From NCBI GenBank assembly GCA_000961845.1, contig LADZ01000031.1:1-54849 (forward strand): a DNA stretch of 54,849 nucleotides, given 5' to 3'. The notes below the pieces were generated by a model. The model was not told the DNA's origin and ran no database searches. It saw only the letters and a program-made list of their open reading frames with translations. The translations under genes and the position numbers were made by a program. Of this stretch, positions 18,261-26,827 are shown piece by piece. Numbering within the stretch: the first letter of the stretch is position 1; each line of letters begins with the position of its first letter. This stretch comes from Flavobacteriales bacterium BRH_c54. Its GTDB lineage: Bacteria > Bacteroidota > Bacteroidia > Flavobacteriales_E > Vicingaceae.

Positions 18261-18279
18261 CAATCCAATTTTCATAAAA

Positions 18280-18819
18280 ATGGGTAAGATAACAATTAAG
18301 GATAAAACCTTTAAACCATACATTTCTGCTGAGGAGCTGCAAACTTCCATAAGTAAAGTTGCTAACGAAATTAATATGCACTACAGTGGTAAATCGCCTA
18401 TTTTTATCGGAGTACTAAATGGTTCGTTTATGTTTATGAGCGATTTATTGAAAGAAATCAACCTGCAATGTATGGTTTCTTTTGTAAAGTTAGCTTCTTA
18501 TGAAGGAACTACTACTACAGGAAAAGTAAACGAGTTAATAGGATTAAATGAAGATATAGAAGGACAAGATATTATTTTGGTAGAAGACATTGTAGATACC
18601 GGAAATACCTTGGTTAAGTTGTATGAAATTTTACAAAATAAAAAAGTAAATTCTATAAAAATTGCTTCATTGCTATTTAAACCTGAAGCTTATCACAAAC
18701 CTTATCCGATTGACTATATAGGCAAAGAAATTCCAAATGCTTTTGTGTTGGGCTACGGGTTAGATTATGATGGTTATGGCAGAAATCTCAGTTCAATTTA
18801 TGTGTTGGATGAACAATAG
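18280..18819 (+). CDS. hpt: Hypoxanthine phosphoribosyltransferase
   Basis: Salvages hypoxanthine (and usually guanine) with PRPP to give IMP/GMP in the cytoplasm. 179 residues with the type I PRTase signature 'VEDIVDTGNT' at 101-110, preceded by 'SFVKLASYEGTTTTGKV', the flexible loop with its Ser-Tyr pair. The C-terminal 'VLGYGLDYDGYGRNL' holds the purine-binding aromatic region and Asp. ATG at 18280. It opens an hpt-adk-obgE run and marks the right border of the defence island. Confidence 0.92.
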   Translation: MGKITIKDKTFKPYISAEELQTSISKVANEINMHYSGKSPIFIGVLNGSFMFMSDLLKEINLQCMVSFVKLASYEGTTTTGKVNELIGLNEDIEGQDIILVEDIVDTGNTLVKLYEILQNKKVNSIKIASLLFKPEAYHKPYPIDYIGKEIPNAFVLGYGLDYDGYGRNLSSIYVLDEQ

Positions 18820-18864
18820 AATTAGATATTAAGTTAGTTTAAAATTATAAAAAACCAAAAAGAT

Positions 18865-19440
18865 ATGTTAAATATAGTATTATTTGGTCCTCCGGGGGCA
18901 GGAAAAGGAACACAAGCAGCAAAATTAGTTGATAAATACAGTTTAGTACATTTATCAACGGGAGATATTTTTAGAGCCAACATTAAAGGCGAAACAGAAT
19001 TAGGTAAATTAGCTAAAAGCTATATGGATAAGGGAAATTTGGTTCCTGATGAAGTTACTATTAGTATGTTAGAGGCAGAGGTAGATAAAAATCCACAAGC
19101 TAAAGGGTTTATTTTTGATGGTTTTCCGAGAACTACACCACAAGCAGAAGCGTTAGATAAATTTTTGACTTCAAAAAACACAGCTATCTCTATTATGTTA
19201 GCGTTGGATGTTCCAAAAGAAGAATTAATAAAACGTTTGTTAGAAAGAGGAAAAGACAGTGGAAGAGCAGATGATTCAGATGAAAGTATTATTGCTAATA
19301 GAATTAAAGTATATAACGAACAAACTGCTGTAGTGGCTGATTTTTATGCTGCTCAAAACAAATTTGAAAAAATTAATGGTGTAGGAAGCATTGAGGAAAT
19401 TTTCAATCGTTTGTGTTCAGCTATCGATAACGCTAATTAA
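18865..19440 (+). CDS. adk: Adenylate kinase
   Basis: Interconverts ATP + AMP and 2 ADP. 191 residues with P-loop 'GPPGAGKGT' (8-16), the AMP-binding segment 'HLSTGDIFRANI', 'DGFPRTTPQAEAL' and the short LID region 'RLLERGKDSGRADDSDE'. The short LID without a zinc-finger insert makes it the compact form usual in this phylum. ATG at 18865, 45 bases after hpt. Confidence 0.95.
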   Translation: MLNIVLFGPPGAGKGTQAAKLVDKYSLVHLSTGDIFRANIKGETELGKLAKSYMDKGNLVPDEVTISMLEAEVDKNPQAKGFIFDGFPRTTPQAEALDKFLTSKNTAISIMLALDVPKEELIKRLLERGKDSGRADDSDESIIANRIKVYNEQTAVVADFYAAQNKFEKINGVGSIEEIFNRLCSAIDNAN

Positions 19441-19498
19441 ATATTAGAGATTAGAAATTAAACTTCAAACCTCAAACTTTTAACTTTTAAACTAACCA

Positions 19499-20497
19499 AT
19501 GTCCAACTCCAACTTTATAGATTACGTAAAAATACACTGCACTTCAGGAATGGGAGGTAGAGGTTCGAGGCATTTTAGAAGGGAAAAGTATGAACCTAAA
19601 GGTGGTCCTGACGGGGGAGATGGTGGTAGAGGCGGACACGTAATTGTGAAAGGCAATAAAAATCTATGGACTTTATTGCATTTAAAATACAAACGACATA
19701 TAAAAGCCAAGCATGGTGAAGATGGAAGTAGTTCTAGAAGTACAGGTGCTGAAGGGGAAGATGTTTATGTAGAAGTTCCGTTAGGAACAATTGCCAAAGA
19801 TGGTGAAACAGGAGAGGTTTTATTTGAAATTACGCAAGATGGCGAAGAGCAAATCTTACTTAAAGGAGGTAGAGGTGGGTTAGGAAATGCTCATTTTAAA
19901 TCTTCGACTAACCAAGCTCCAAGATATGCACAACCTGGAGAAGAAGGTCAGGAAGCATGGAAAATATTAGAATTAAAAGTATTAGCGGATGTTGGTTTGG
20001 TTGGCTTTCCTAATGCCGGAAAATCAACATTATTGTCGGTGCTTAGTGCTGCAAAGCCTGAAATAGCCAATTACCCTTTTACTACCTTAGTGCCTAATTT
20101 AGGAATTGTTTCTTACAGAGATTATCGTTCTTTTGTGATGGCAGACATCCCTGGAATTATTGAAGGAGCTCACGAAGGTAAGGGTTTAGGAATTCGATTT
20201 TTACGACACATAGAGAGAAATGCGGTATTGTTATTTTTAATTTCTGCTGACAGCAAAAATATTAATGAAGAATACGAGATTCTATTAAATGAATTAAAAG
20301 CGTATAACCCGGAATTATTAGATAAAGACAGAATATTAGCCATTTCTAAATCTGATATGTTGGATGATGAACTAAAAGATGAAATTGAAAAAGACTTACC
20401 GGAAGTACCTCATTTATTTATTTCTTCTGTTGCCCAACAAGGCTTGCTAGAACTTAAAGATTTACTTTGGAAGTATATTAACAAGGGAGAAGAGTAA
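19499..20497 (+). CDS. obgE: Ribosome-associated GTPase Obg/CgtA
   Basis: A late 50S assembly and stress-linked GTPase of 332 residues. Residues 1-158 form the glycine-rich Obg fold ('[16 protein letters not shown]', '[13 protein letters not shown]'). The G domain follows, with G1 'GFPNAGKST' (169-177), switch I '[12 protein letters not shown]' and G3 '[16 protein letters not shown]'. The G4-like motif is 'SKSD'. It lacks the extra C-terminal OCT domain, as is common in Bacteroidota. ATG at 19499. Confidence 0.95.
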   Translation: MSNSNFIDYVKIHCTSGMGGRGSRHFRREKYEPKGGPDGGDGGRGGHVIVKGNKNLWTLLHLKYKRHIKAKHGEDGSSSRSTGAEGEDVYVEVPLGTIAKDGETGEVLFEITQDGEEQILLKGGRGGLGNAHFKSSTNQAPRYAQPGEEGQEAWKILELKVLADVGLVGFPNAGKSTLLSVLSAAKPEIANYPFTTLVPNLGIVSYRDYRSFVMADIPGIIEGAHEGKGLGIRFLRHIERNAVLLFLISADSKNINEEYEILLNELKAYNPELLDKDRILAISKSDMLDDELKDEIEKDLPEVPHLFISSVAQQGLLELKDLLWKYINKGEE

Positions 20498-20503
20498 GAA
20501 AAT

Positions 20504-20537
20504 GCCACGAATACACTAGTATTAATATATTCGTGGC
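20504..20537. terminator. Stem-loop between convergent obgE and paaZ
   Basis: A perfect 10-bp inverted repeat (20504-20513 with 20528-20537) with a 14-nt loop sits seven bases after the obgE stop and 24 bases from the paaZ stop. There is no long T tract, so it is a likely but not classical bidirectional terminator. Confidence 0.55.
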
Positions 20538-20560
20538 TAATAACCTTACAAACTAACTAT

Positions 20561-22606
20561 CTATTCTTGATTTTTAAATTTCACCATTGTTAAGATAGTA
20601 GCTAAAGCAACTGTTTCCCCTGTTTCATCATACACATCTACTAAGAATTTTACAATTCCTTTTTTAATGTCGTTTTCATCTTTTTTCTCTTGAGAGATTT
20701 TTTCCTTAGCAGTGAATCTAACGCCAATGGTCATTCCCGGATAAACAGGTTTTACAAATCTACATTCATCCAACCCATAGTTTAACAAAACAGGACCTTT
20801 TTTGCCATCAACAAATAAACCTGCTGCTTTTGATAATACCCAATATCCATGAGCAACATTTCTTTCAAAAATAGTTCCTTCTAAAGAAGTCGCATCTACG
20901 TGAGCGTAAAAATGATCACCACTAACGTTCGCAAAGTTCACAATGTCCGCATCAGTAACGGTATGTTTTCTGGTTACCACCGTTTCACCTATTTGAATTT
21001 CTTCAAAATACTTTTGGAAAACATGTCTATCAAATTCTGTTTGTTCAGCACCGTATTGGTATTGGTTGGTAACTTTTGTAATCATTGTTGGAGAACCCTG
21101 AATAGCAGTACGTTGTAAGTAATGCAAAATACCACGTTTTCCACCCATTTCTTCACCGCCTCCGGCTCTACCCGGTCCGCCATGGGTAAGCAACGGCATA
21201 GGAGATCCATGTCCGGTACTTTCTTTAGCACAAGCAGCGTTTAATATCAAAATTCGTCCGTGCATACAAGCCGCACCTAACACAAATTCTTTAGCAATTT
21301 TATCATCATTGGTAACAATGGAACAAACTAGAGAACCTTTGCCCATATTGGCTAATTCAATGGCTTCATCTAATGTTTTGTAGGGGATTATAGTAGATAC
21401 CGGACCAAATGCTTCTATGTTGTGGCAATCGGTATTGGTAAAAGGATTTTCGTTTAAAAATAAGATGGGCGATAAGAAAGCGCCTTTACTTTTGTCAGCT
21501 CCGGTAACTTCAAAATTATCTACATCTCCAAAAACAATTTTTTGACTGGCAGAAAGTTGAGCTACTTTTTCTTTTACTTCTTTTACTTGCTCTAGTCCTG
21601 CCAAAGCACCCATTCTTACCCCTTCTACAGCAGGATTTCCAACTACTGTTTGAGCCAATCTTTTTCCTAAAGCAATTTGTACATCTTCCACTAATTTTTC
21701 TGGAACAATAATTCTACGAACAGCCGTACATTTTTGTCCGGCTTTTACTGTCATTTCTCGTTGTACTTCTTTTATAAATAAATCAAATTCTTCCGTTCCA
21801 GGAATAGCATCCTCACCTAAAATACTTGCATTTAATGAATCAGCTTCCATATTAAATGGGACAGCTTCTTCTAATAAACGAGGATGTGCTTTAAGCATTT
21901 TTCCGGTTGAAGCAGAGCCTGTAAATGTAACCACGTCTTGGTTGGTAACATGGTCTAAAATTCCATTGGCAGAACCACAAATTAATTGTAATGCTCCTGC
22001 TGGAAGTATGTTGGAGTCGATAATATCTTTCACCATTGCTTCGGTCAGGAAAGAAGTTAATGTTGCCGGTTTAACAATAGCTGGAACACCGGCCATTAGG
22101 TTGACAGCAATTTTTTCCAACATTCCCCAAATAGGAAAGTTAAATGCATTAATATGGATGGCAACACCTTGCTTAGGAACCATAATATGATGACCTATAA
22201 AAGTGCCATTTTTAGAAAGTGGAGCAGTTTCTCCATCCACATAAAATGGCTCGTCAGGAAATTGTCTTCTAAGACTGGCATTAGCGAATAAATTACCAAT
22301 GCCACCTTCAATATCTATCCAACTATCTACTTTTGTAGCACCTGTTTTAGCACTTACTTCGTAGTATTTTGTTTTCAAGGTTAAAAGATGCATGGCCAAA
22401 GCTTTTAGCATCAGTCCTCTTTCCTGAAAAGTCATTTTTCTAAGAGTTGGACCGCCAACTTTACGAGCATAATCCATCATAGCTGCAAAATCTAAACCTT
22501 CGCTTGAAGCAGTAGCAATTTGTTCGCCTGTAATGGCATCAAATAATGGTTTTTCTTTACCTGAGCCTTCTACCCATTGTCCTTGAGCGTAATTTTGTAG
22601 TTTCAT
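20561..22606 (-). CDS. paaZ: PaaZ: oxepin-CoA hydrolase / 3-oxo-5,6-dehydrosuberyl-CoA semialdehyde dehydrogenase
   Basis: A bifunctional 681-residue enzyme of aerobic phenylacetate breakdown that opens the oxepin ring and oxidises the resulting aldehyde. The N-terminal aldehyde dehydrogenase domain (1-~510) has general base E254 ('NMEADSLNA') and nucleophile C293 ('AGQKCTAVRR'), equivalent to E256 and C295 of E. coli PaaZ. The C-terminal MaoC-type hydratase (~530-681) has D564 and H569 in 'SGDHFYAH', with the same spacing as E. coli D561/H566. Both active sites are intact. It lies about 9 kb from paaE-paaABCD and is transcribed alone, ending against obgE. Confidence 0.94.
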   Translation of the reverse strand: MKLQNYAQGQWVEGSGKEKPLFDAITGEQIATASSEGLDFAAMMDYARKVGGPTLRKMTFQERGLMLKALAMHLLTLKTKYYEVSAKTGATKVDSWIDIEGGIGNLFANASLRRQFPDEPFYVDGETAPLSKNGTFIGHHIMVPKQGVAIHINAFNFPIWGMLEKIAVNLMAGVPAIVKPATLTSFLTEAMVKDIIDSNILPAGALQLICGSANGILDHVTNQDVVTFTGSASTGKMLKAHPRLLEEAVPFNMEADSLNASILGEDAIPGTEEFDLFIKEVQREMTVKAGQKCTAVRRIIVPEKLVEDVQIALGKRLAQTVVGNPAVEGVRMGALAGLEQVKEVKEKVAQLSASQKIVFGDVDNFEVTGADKSKGAFLSPILFLNENPFTNTDCHNIEAFGPVSTIIPYKTLDEAIELANMGKGSLVCSIVTNDDKIAKEFVLGAACMHGRILILNAACAKESTGHGSPMPLLTHGGPGRAGGGEEMGGKRGILHYLQRTAIQGSPTMITKVTNQYQYGAEQTEFDRHVFQKYFEEIQIGETVVTRKHTVTDADIVNFANVSGDHFYAHVDATSLEGTIFERNVAHGYWVLSKAAGLFVDGKKGPVLLNYGLDECRFVKPVYPGMTIGVRFTAKEKISQEKKDENDIKKGIVKFLVDVYDETGETVALATILTMVKFKNQE

Positions 22607-22840
22607 ATGTAGATATTTATTTGTTTTTTATTTGTCATATGGAATATGCCAGTTTATCTTTATTCTTGTTGGTGTGTTTTTGCTCGTGGCTATTTCATAA
22701 CTATATAGTTCTTTTATTTTAGGTCAGTAAAATTAATAACTGTTTATAAACCTACCATTATATTTTGGTAAAAATTAGGAAACCTCTATTTATGTGGTAG
22801 AATTAGTAGGGTAACAAAAGCTTTTTCTTTTGGTGTCATT

Positions 22841-22872
22841 TTGTCATAACTCATAAAAATTGGCTAATTTTG
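22841..22872 (+). promoter_or_regulatory. Promoter of the miaB operon
   Basis: TTG at 22841-22843, 21 bases, then TAATTTTG at 22865-22872, matching the Bacteroidota -33/-7 consensus. It lies 20 bases before the miaB ATG. The rest of the 286-base gap (22607-22892) holds no gene and should also contain the paaZ promoter on the other strand, which I could not pinpoint. Confidence 0.6.
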
Positions 22873-22892
22873 TAGTTCTTTAAAAAATAAAT

Positions 22893-24335
22893 ATGGAATT
22901 AGGAAATAAAGTAATAGATGAGGCTGTTCAAGGTTCTGCGACCTTATTAGCAGATACAGATAAAACCAACAATAAAAAAGTTTATATTGAAAGTTATGGC
23001 TGTCAGATGAATTTTTCTGATAGTGAAATTGTTGCTTCTATTTTAGCTGAAAGTGGTTATGGTACTACCAATAATTTGGAAGAAGCAGATGTGGTGTTGG
23101 TAAATACTTGTTCGATTAGAGAAAAAGCTGAACAAACAGTAAGACAACGATTAACGGTTTTCAATAAAGAGAAAAAGAAAAAACCGGAGTTGGTAATTGG
23201 TGTGCTAGGTTGTATGGCAGAGCGATTAAAATCACAATTATTAGAAGAAGAAAAAATTGTTGACATAGTGGTTGGTCCCGATGCTTACAGAGATTTACCC
23301 AATTTAGTAGCTCAAGTGGACGAAGGTAAAAAAGCGGTAAATGTTATCTTATCTAAAGAAGAAACTTATGGAGATATTAGTCCGGTAAGGTTGTTAAGCA
23401 ACGGGGTTACGGCATTTATTTCCATTACCCGTGGTTGTGATAATATGTGTACTTTTTGTGTAGTGCCTTTTACCAGAGGAAGAGAAAGAAGTAGAAATCC
23501 TGAAAGTATTTTAAAAGAAGCTCAAGATTTATTTGATAGGGGTTATAGAGAGGTTACTTTGTTAGGCCAGAATGTAGATTCTTACTTGTGGTATGGTACA
23601 GAAGGATTGAAAAAATATTATGAAAATTTATCGGAAGAAGAAAAAGCTCAAAGCATCAATTTTGCTCAATTGATGGAAAAAGTAGCTCAAATTAGTCCGA
23701 AGTTGCGAGTGAGGTTTTCTACTTCACATCCTAAAGATATGACAGATGAATTTTTGCATGTGATGGCTAAATACGATAACATTTGTAATTACATTCACTT
23801 GCCTTTTCAGAGTGGAAGTAACAGAATTTTAGAAATGATGAATAGAGGATATACTAGAGAATGGTATATGGATAGAATTGATAGCATTAGAAAAATTGTT
23901 CCTGATTGTTCTATTTCTGCTGATATTATTGCAGGTTTTTGTTCGGAGACAGAAGAAGATCATCAAGATACACTATCATTAATGGACTACGTAAAGTACG
24001 ATTTTTCTTACATGTTTAATTATTCTGAAAGACCTAATACACAAGCTCAACGTAAGTTTAAGGATGATGTTCCTCAAGAAGTAAAAAGTAGAAGGTTACA
24101 AGAAATTATAGATAAACAAAGTGCCCATTCATTAGAAAGAAACCAAGCTTATGTTGGTAAAACATTTGAAGTGTTGGTAGAAAAAAAATCTAAACGCTCT
24201 GATAATGAATTGGCAGGAAGAACTTCTCAAAACACAGTGGTGGTTTTTCCTAAAGAAAATTACAAAGTAGGCGATTATGTAACTGTTTATATAGAAGATT
24301 GCACAGGAGGAACATTGTTAGGGAGAGCGATATAA
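22893..24335 (+). CDS. miaB: tRNA-2-methylthio-N6-dimethylallyladenosine synthase MiaB
   Basis: A radical-SAM methylthiotransferase acting on i6A37 of tRNA, 480 residues. The N-terminal UPF0004 domain supplies the auxiliary cluster cysteines C37, C73 and C107. The radical-SAM cluster is C182-x3-C186-x2-C189 in '[18 protein letters not shown]'. A TRAM domain ends the protein ('[21 protein letters not shown]'). 'FTRGRERSR' is the MiaB-type signature, separating it from RimO and MtaB. It is followed by the sigma-54 activator gene after 19 bases. Confidence 0.95.
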   Translation: MELGNKVIDEAVQGSATLLADTDKTNNKKVYIESYGCQMNFSDSEIVASILAESGYGTTNNLEEADVVLVNTCSIREKAEQTVRQRLTVFNKEKKKKPELVIGVLGCMAERLKSQLLEEEKIVDIVVGPDAYRDLPNLVAQVDEGKKAVNVILSKEETYGDISPVRLLSNGVTAFISITRGCDNMCTFCVVPFTRGRERSRNPESILKEAQDLFDRGYREVTLLGQNVDSYLWYGTEGLKKYYENLSEEEKAQSINFAQLMEKVAQISPKLRVRFSTSHPKDMTDEFLHVMAKYDNICNYIHLPFQSGSNRILEMMNRGYTREWYMDRIDSIRKIVPDCSISADIIAGFCSETEEDHQDTLSLMDYVKYDFSYMFNYSERPNTQAQRKFKDDVPQEVKSRRLQEIIDKQSAHSLERNQAYVGKTFEVLVEKKSKRSDNELAGRTSQNTVVVFPKENYKVGDYVTVYIEDCTGGTLLGRAI

Positions 24336-24354
24336 GTTAAAAGGTTTAACCATT

Positions 24355-25608
24355 ATGGATACACAACAAATAAAACAGCGTTTTGGAATTATTGGTAGCT
24401 CGCCAATGTTAGATAGGGCTATAAACATAGCTGCTCAGGTAGCAGTTACTGATTTATCTGTTTTAATTACAGGAGAAAGTGGAGTAGGGAAAGAAGTAAT
24501 GCCTCAAATTATTCATCAATTAAGTGCCAGAAAACACAATAAATATATTGCTGTAAATTGTGGTGCAATTCCAGAAGGAACTATAGATTCTGAACTTTTT
24601 GGACATGAAAAAGGTGCTTTTACGGGAGCTCATGAAGCTCGTAAAGGGTATTTTGAAGTAGTTGATGGAGGTACCATATTTTTAGATGAGGTTGGTGAAT
24701 TGCCTTTACCTACACAAGCCAGATTATTAAGAGTGTTGGAAACAGGTGAATTTATTAAAGTAGGTTCATCAAAAGTACAAAAAACTGATGTTAGAATCGT
24801 TGCTGCAACTAATGTAAAATTACCCGAAGCAGTTAAAAAAGGTAAGTTTAGAGAAGATTTATATTACCGATTAAATACAGTGCCGATAGATTTACCTCCG
24901 ATACGAGAACGAAAAGAAGATATACATTTATTATTCAGAAAATTTGCTTCAGATTTTGCAGGAAAATACCGTATGCCAAGTGTTCAGTTAACACCTGATG
25001 CTGTTGAGTTGCTTATTAACTATCGTTGGCCGGGAAATATTCGTCAGTTAAAGAATGTGACTGAGCAAATATCAGTAATAGAAAATAATAGGGAAATTTC
25101 AGCCAATATTTTAGCTAATTATTTGCCATTAGATAGTAATACCTCTCAATTACCAACATTGTATAAAGGGGATACTTCAGATATGTCTGAAAGAGATATT
25201 TTGTATAAAGTGTTGTTTGATTTAAAAGATGATGTGAATGAGTTGAAAAAATTGGTTTTCGGGATTATTAGCAATGGAAATACAAAACAACCGTTGGTTT
25301 CCGATTCTGAAGAAAATACTTCCATGATAAACAGCATAAAAAGATTATATGCTAAAAGTGATGATTTAGATACGGAAAAACCTTTATCCGCAGAAGTGTA
25401 TAAACCTCAAATTATCAATCCTGAAGATGATTTTTCTGACCATGAGGAAGTGGAAGAAGAATCTTTATCTTTGGCTGATAAAGAAAAAGAAATGATTGTT
25501 AAAGCATTGAGAAAACACAATAATAAGCGAAGAAAAGCTTCTGAAGAGTTAGGTATTTCTGAAAGAACACTTTACAGAAAAATTAAAGAATACGATATTA
25601 ATGAATAA
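24355..25608 (+). CDS. Sigma-54 interacting AAA+ transcription activator without a sensor domain
   Basis: 417 residues. The AAA+ domain starts almost at the N-terminus, with Walker A 'GESGVGKE' (40-47), the sigma-54 contact loop 'GAFTGA' (87-92) and Walker B 'GGTIFLDEVGE' (D111-E112). A Fis-type helix-turn-helix closes the protein ('ALRKHNNKRRKASEELGIS' and 'RTLYRKIKEYDINE'). There is no receiver, GAF or PAS domain. An acidic, low-complexity linker (~280-370) separates the two domains. Activity must be set by expression, a partner or the linker. The gene overlaps lptE by eight bases, which suggests a link to envelope or LPS control, but this is inference. Confidence 0.9.
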   Translation: MDTQQIKQRFGIIGSSPMLDRAINIAAQVAVTDLSVLITGESGVGKEVMPQIIHQLSARKHNKYIAVNCGAIPEGTIDSELFGHEKGAFTGAHEARKGYFEVVDGGTIFLDEVGELPLPTQARLLRVLETGEFIKVGSSKVQKTDVRIVAATNVKLPEAVKKGKFREDLYYRLNTVPIDLPPIRERKEDIHLLFRKFASDFAGKYRMPSVQLTPDAVELLINYRWPGNIRQLKNVTEQISVIENNREISANILANYLPLDSNTSQLPTLYKGDTSDMSERDILYKVLFDLKDDVNELKKLVFGIISNGNTKQPLVSDSEENTSMINSIKRLYAKSDDLDTEKPLSAEVYKPQIINPEDDFSDHEEVEEESLSLADKEKEMIVKALRKHNNKRRKASEELGISERTLYRKIKEYDINE

Positions 25609-26107
25609 AAAACACCATTATATTGTTCTTGCCTTTCTCATGATATTTTTTTCATGTAAAGTAGATTATTCTTTTACTGGAGCCTCTATTGCTCCTGAAA
25701 TAAAAACCTTTTCTGTAAAAACGTTTCAAAATTATGCTCCTTTAGCTAATCCAAACTTAAGTCAGACTTTTAGTGAAGCCTTGAAAGATGTATTTGTTTC
25801 TCAAACCAGCTTACAAATGTTGCCTGCTAATGGCGATTTGCAATTTGAAGGAAGCATAACAGGTTATACCATAACACCAAACGCTATTCAAGGTGACCAA
25901 ACAGCGGCAACTAACAGACTTTCTATAACTGTTAATGTAATTTTCACTAATACCAAAGACGATAAACAAAGCTTTGAAAGAAGCTTTACCCGTTATGCCG
26001 ATTTTGAATCATCCATTAATTTAACTACCATAGAAGATGACCTCATTAAGGATATTAATGGTCAGTTAACGCAAGATATTTTTAATAATGCTGTTTCAAA
26101 TTGGTAA
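25601..26107 (+). CDS. lptE: LptE-like LPS-assembly lipoprotein
   Basis: 168 residues with a lipoprotein signal peptide ('LAFLMIFFSCK', lipid-bearing C19). The mature part has the LptE-type pattern 'YSFTGASIAPEIKTFSVKTF', a long amphipathic segment, and the alternating beta strands 'LQFEGSITGYTITPNA' and 'RLSITVNVIFTN'. LptE plugs the LptD barrel in the outer membrane and helps deliver LPS to the surface. Homologues in this phylum are very divergent, so the call also rests on the known neighbourhood with miaB and the sigma-54 activator. ATG at 25601 inside the end of the activator gene. Confidence 0.8.
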   Translation: MNKKHHYIVLAFLMIFFSCKVDYSFTGASIAPEIKTFSVKTFQNYAPLANPNLSQTFSEALKDVFVSQTSLQMLPANGDLQFEGSITGYTITPNAIQGDQTAATNRLSITVNVIFTNTKDDKQSFERSFTRYADFESSINLTTIEDDLIKDINGQLTQDIFNNAVSNW

Positions 26108-26125
26108 AATAAATACAACTCATCA

Positions 26126-26578
26126 ATGCAACAAATTTTATCATTACTTATATTTTCCAGCATATTTCTTAGTTGTTCATCAACAAAATCGGGCTCAGAT
26201 ACAGTTGTTAAAAATAAAACAAATAATAGCGAAATGAAATATTGTGTTGGTAGAGGGGGAGGTTTTACAGGTGATTTTGAAGAGTATATGTTGCTTGAAA
26301 ACGGTAAGGTTTATAAAAGAGATTTTGTTTATGAAAGAGATGTTTTTTACAAACAACTTTCTGCATTAGATACAGAGTATTTTCTAACTAAAATTGATGA
26401 GTTAAGTTTGTATGGCGAGGATATTAATCAGCCCGGGAATATGTCTTATTATTTAGAAATTCGTCAAGGAAATAATACGATTAATAAAATTATTTGGGGA
26501 GCACATTCTTATTACCCTCCGAAGCAATTAGAAGCTTTTCATAAAGAGTTTTTTGCGAAATTAAAGCAGCAAGACTAA
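26126..26578 (+). CDS. Small lipoprotein of unknown function
   Basis: 150 residues with a lipobox ('SSIFLSCSS', C17). The mature part is globular: 'MKYCVGRGGGFTGDFEEYML', 'LENGKVYKRDF' and 'YYLEIRQGNNTINKIIWG'. I do not recognise a named family, although similar short lipoproteins that begin with a glycine-rich 'GGGFTG' stretch and an 'ENGKVYK' strand occur in Flavobacteria. It follows lptE after 18 bases and is probably in the same transcript. No catalytic motif is visible. Confidence 0.7.
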   Translation: MQQILSLLIFSSIFLSCSSTKSGSDTVVKNKTNNSEMKYCVGRGGGFTGDFEEYMLLENGKVYKRDFVYERDVFYKQLSALDTEYFLTKIDELSLYGEDINQPGNMSYYLEIRQGNNTINKIIWGAHSYYPPKQLEAFHKEFFAKLKQQD

Positions 26579-26596
26579 TTGAAATAACCGTTCAAA

Positions 26597-26827
26597 CTAC
26601 TTCACCTTCTCTACCTTAATTATTTTTACGGGGCAAGCTTTTGCGGCATTAACATTGGCGATGTATTCATCATCGCCAACTACTACATTGTAGAAACCTC
26701 TTTTTTCTTTACTGCCAATTAACGTGCATTTACCATCTTTTTTAGACATACGCCAACGGTCGTAAGCTATTTCAACGCAATAATTGCAGCCTATACACTT
26801 TTCTCTTTGGTGGGTAATACGAATCAT
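26597..26827 (-). CDS. Small [4Fe-4S] ferredoxin
   Basis: 76 residues with one C11-x2-C14-x2-C17 triplet and a distant C65-P in 'AAKACPV', which together bind a single [4Fe-4S] cluster. A further C34 may be free. The electron-carrier role follows from the fold. Its ATG overlaps the TGA of the upstream U32-family gene by four bases (26824-26827), so the two are translationally coupled and the ferredoxin may serve that enzyme or its cluster. Confidence 0.88.
   Translation of the reverse strand: MIRITHQREKCIGCNYCVEIAYDRWRMSKKDGKCTLIGSKEKRGFYNVVVGDDEYIANVNAAKACPVKIIKVEKVK

Noticed and set aside
19441-19498. AGATTAG/TTAAACTTC-like low-complexity DNA (a similar stretch lies at 51400-51420) as a repeat family
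   Set aside because: Too short and too degenerate to separate from ordinary AT-rich spacer.
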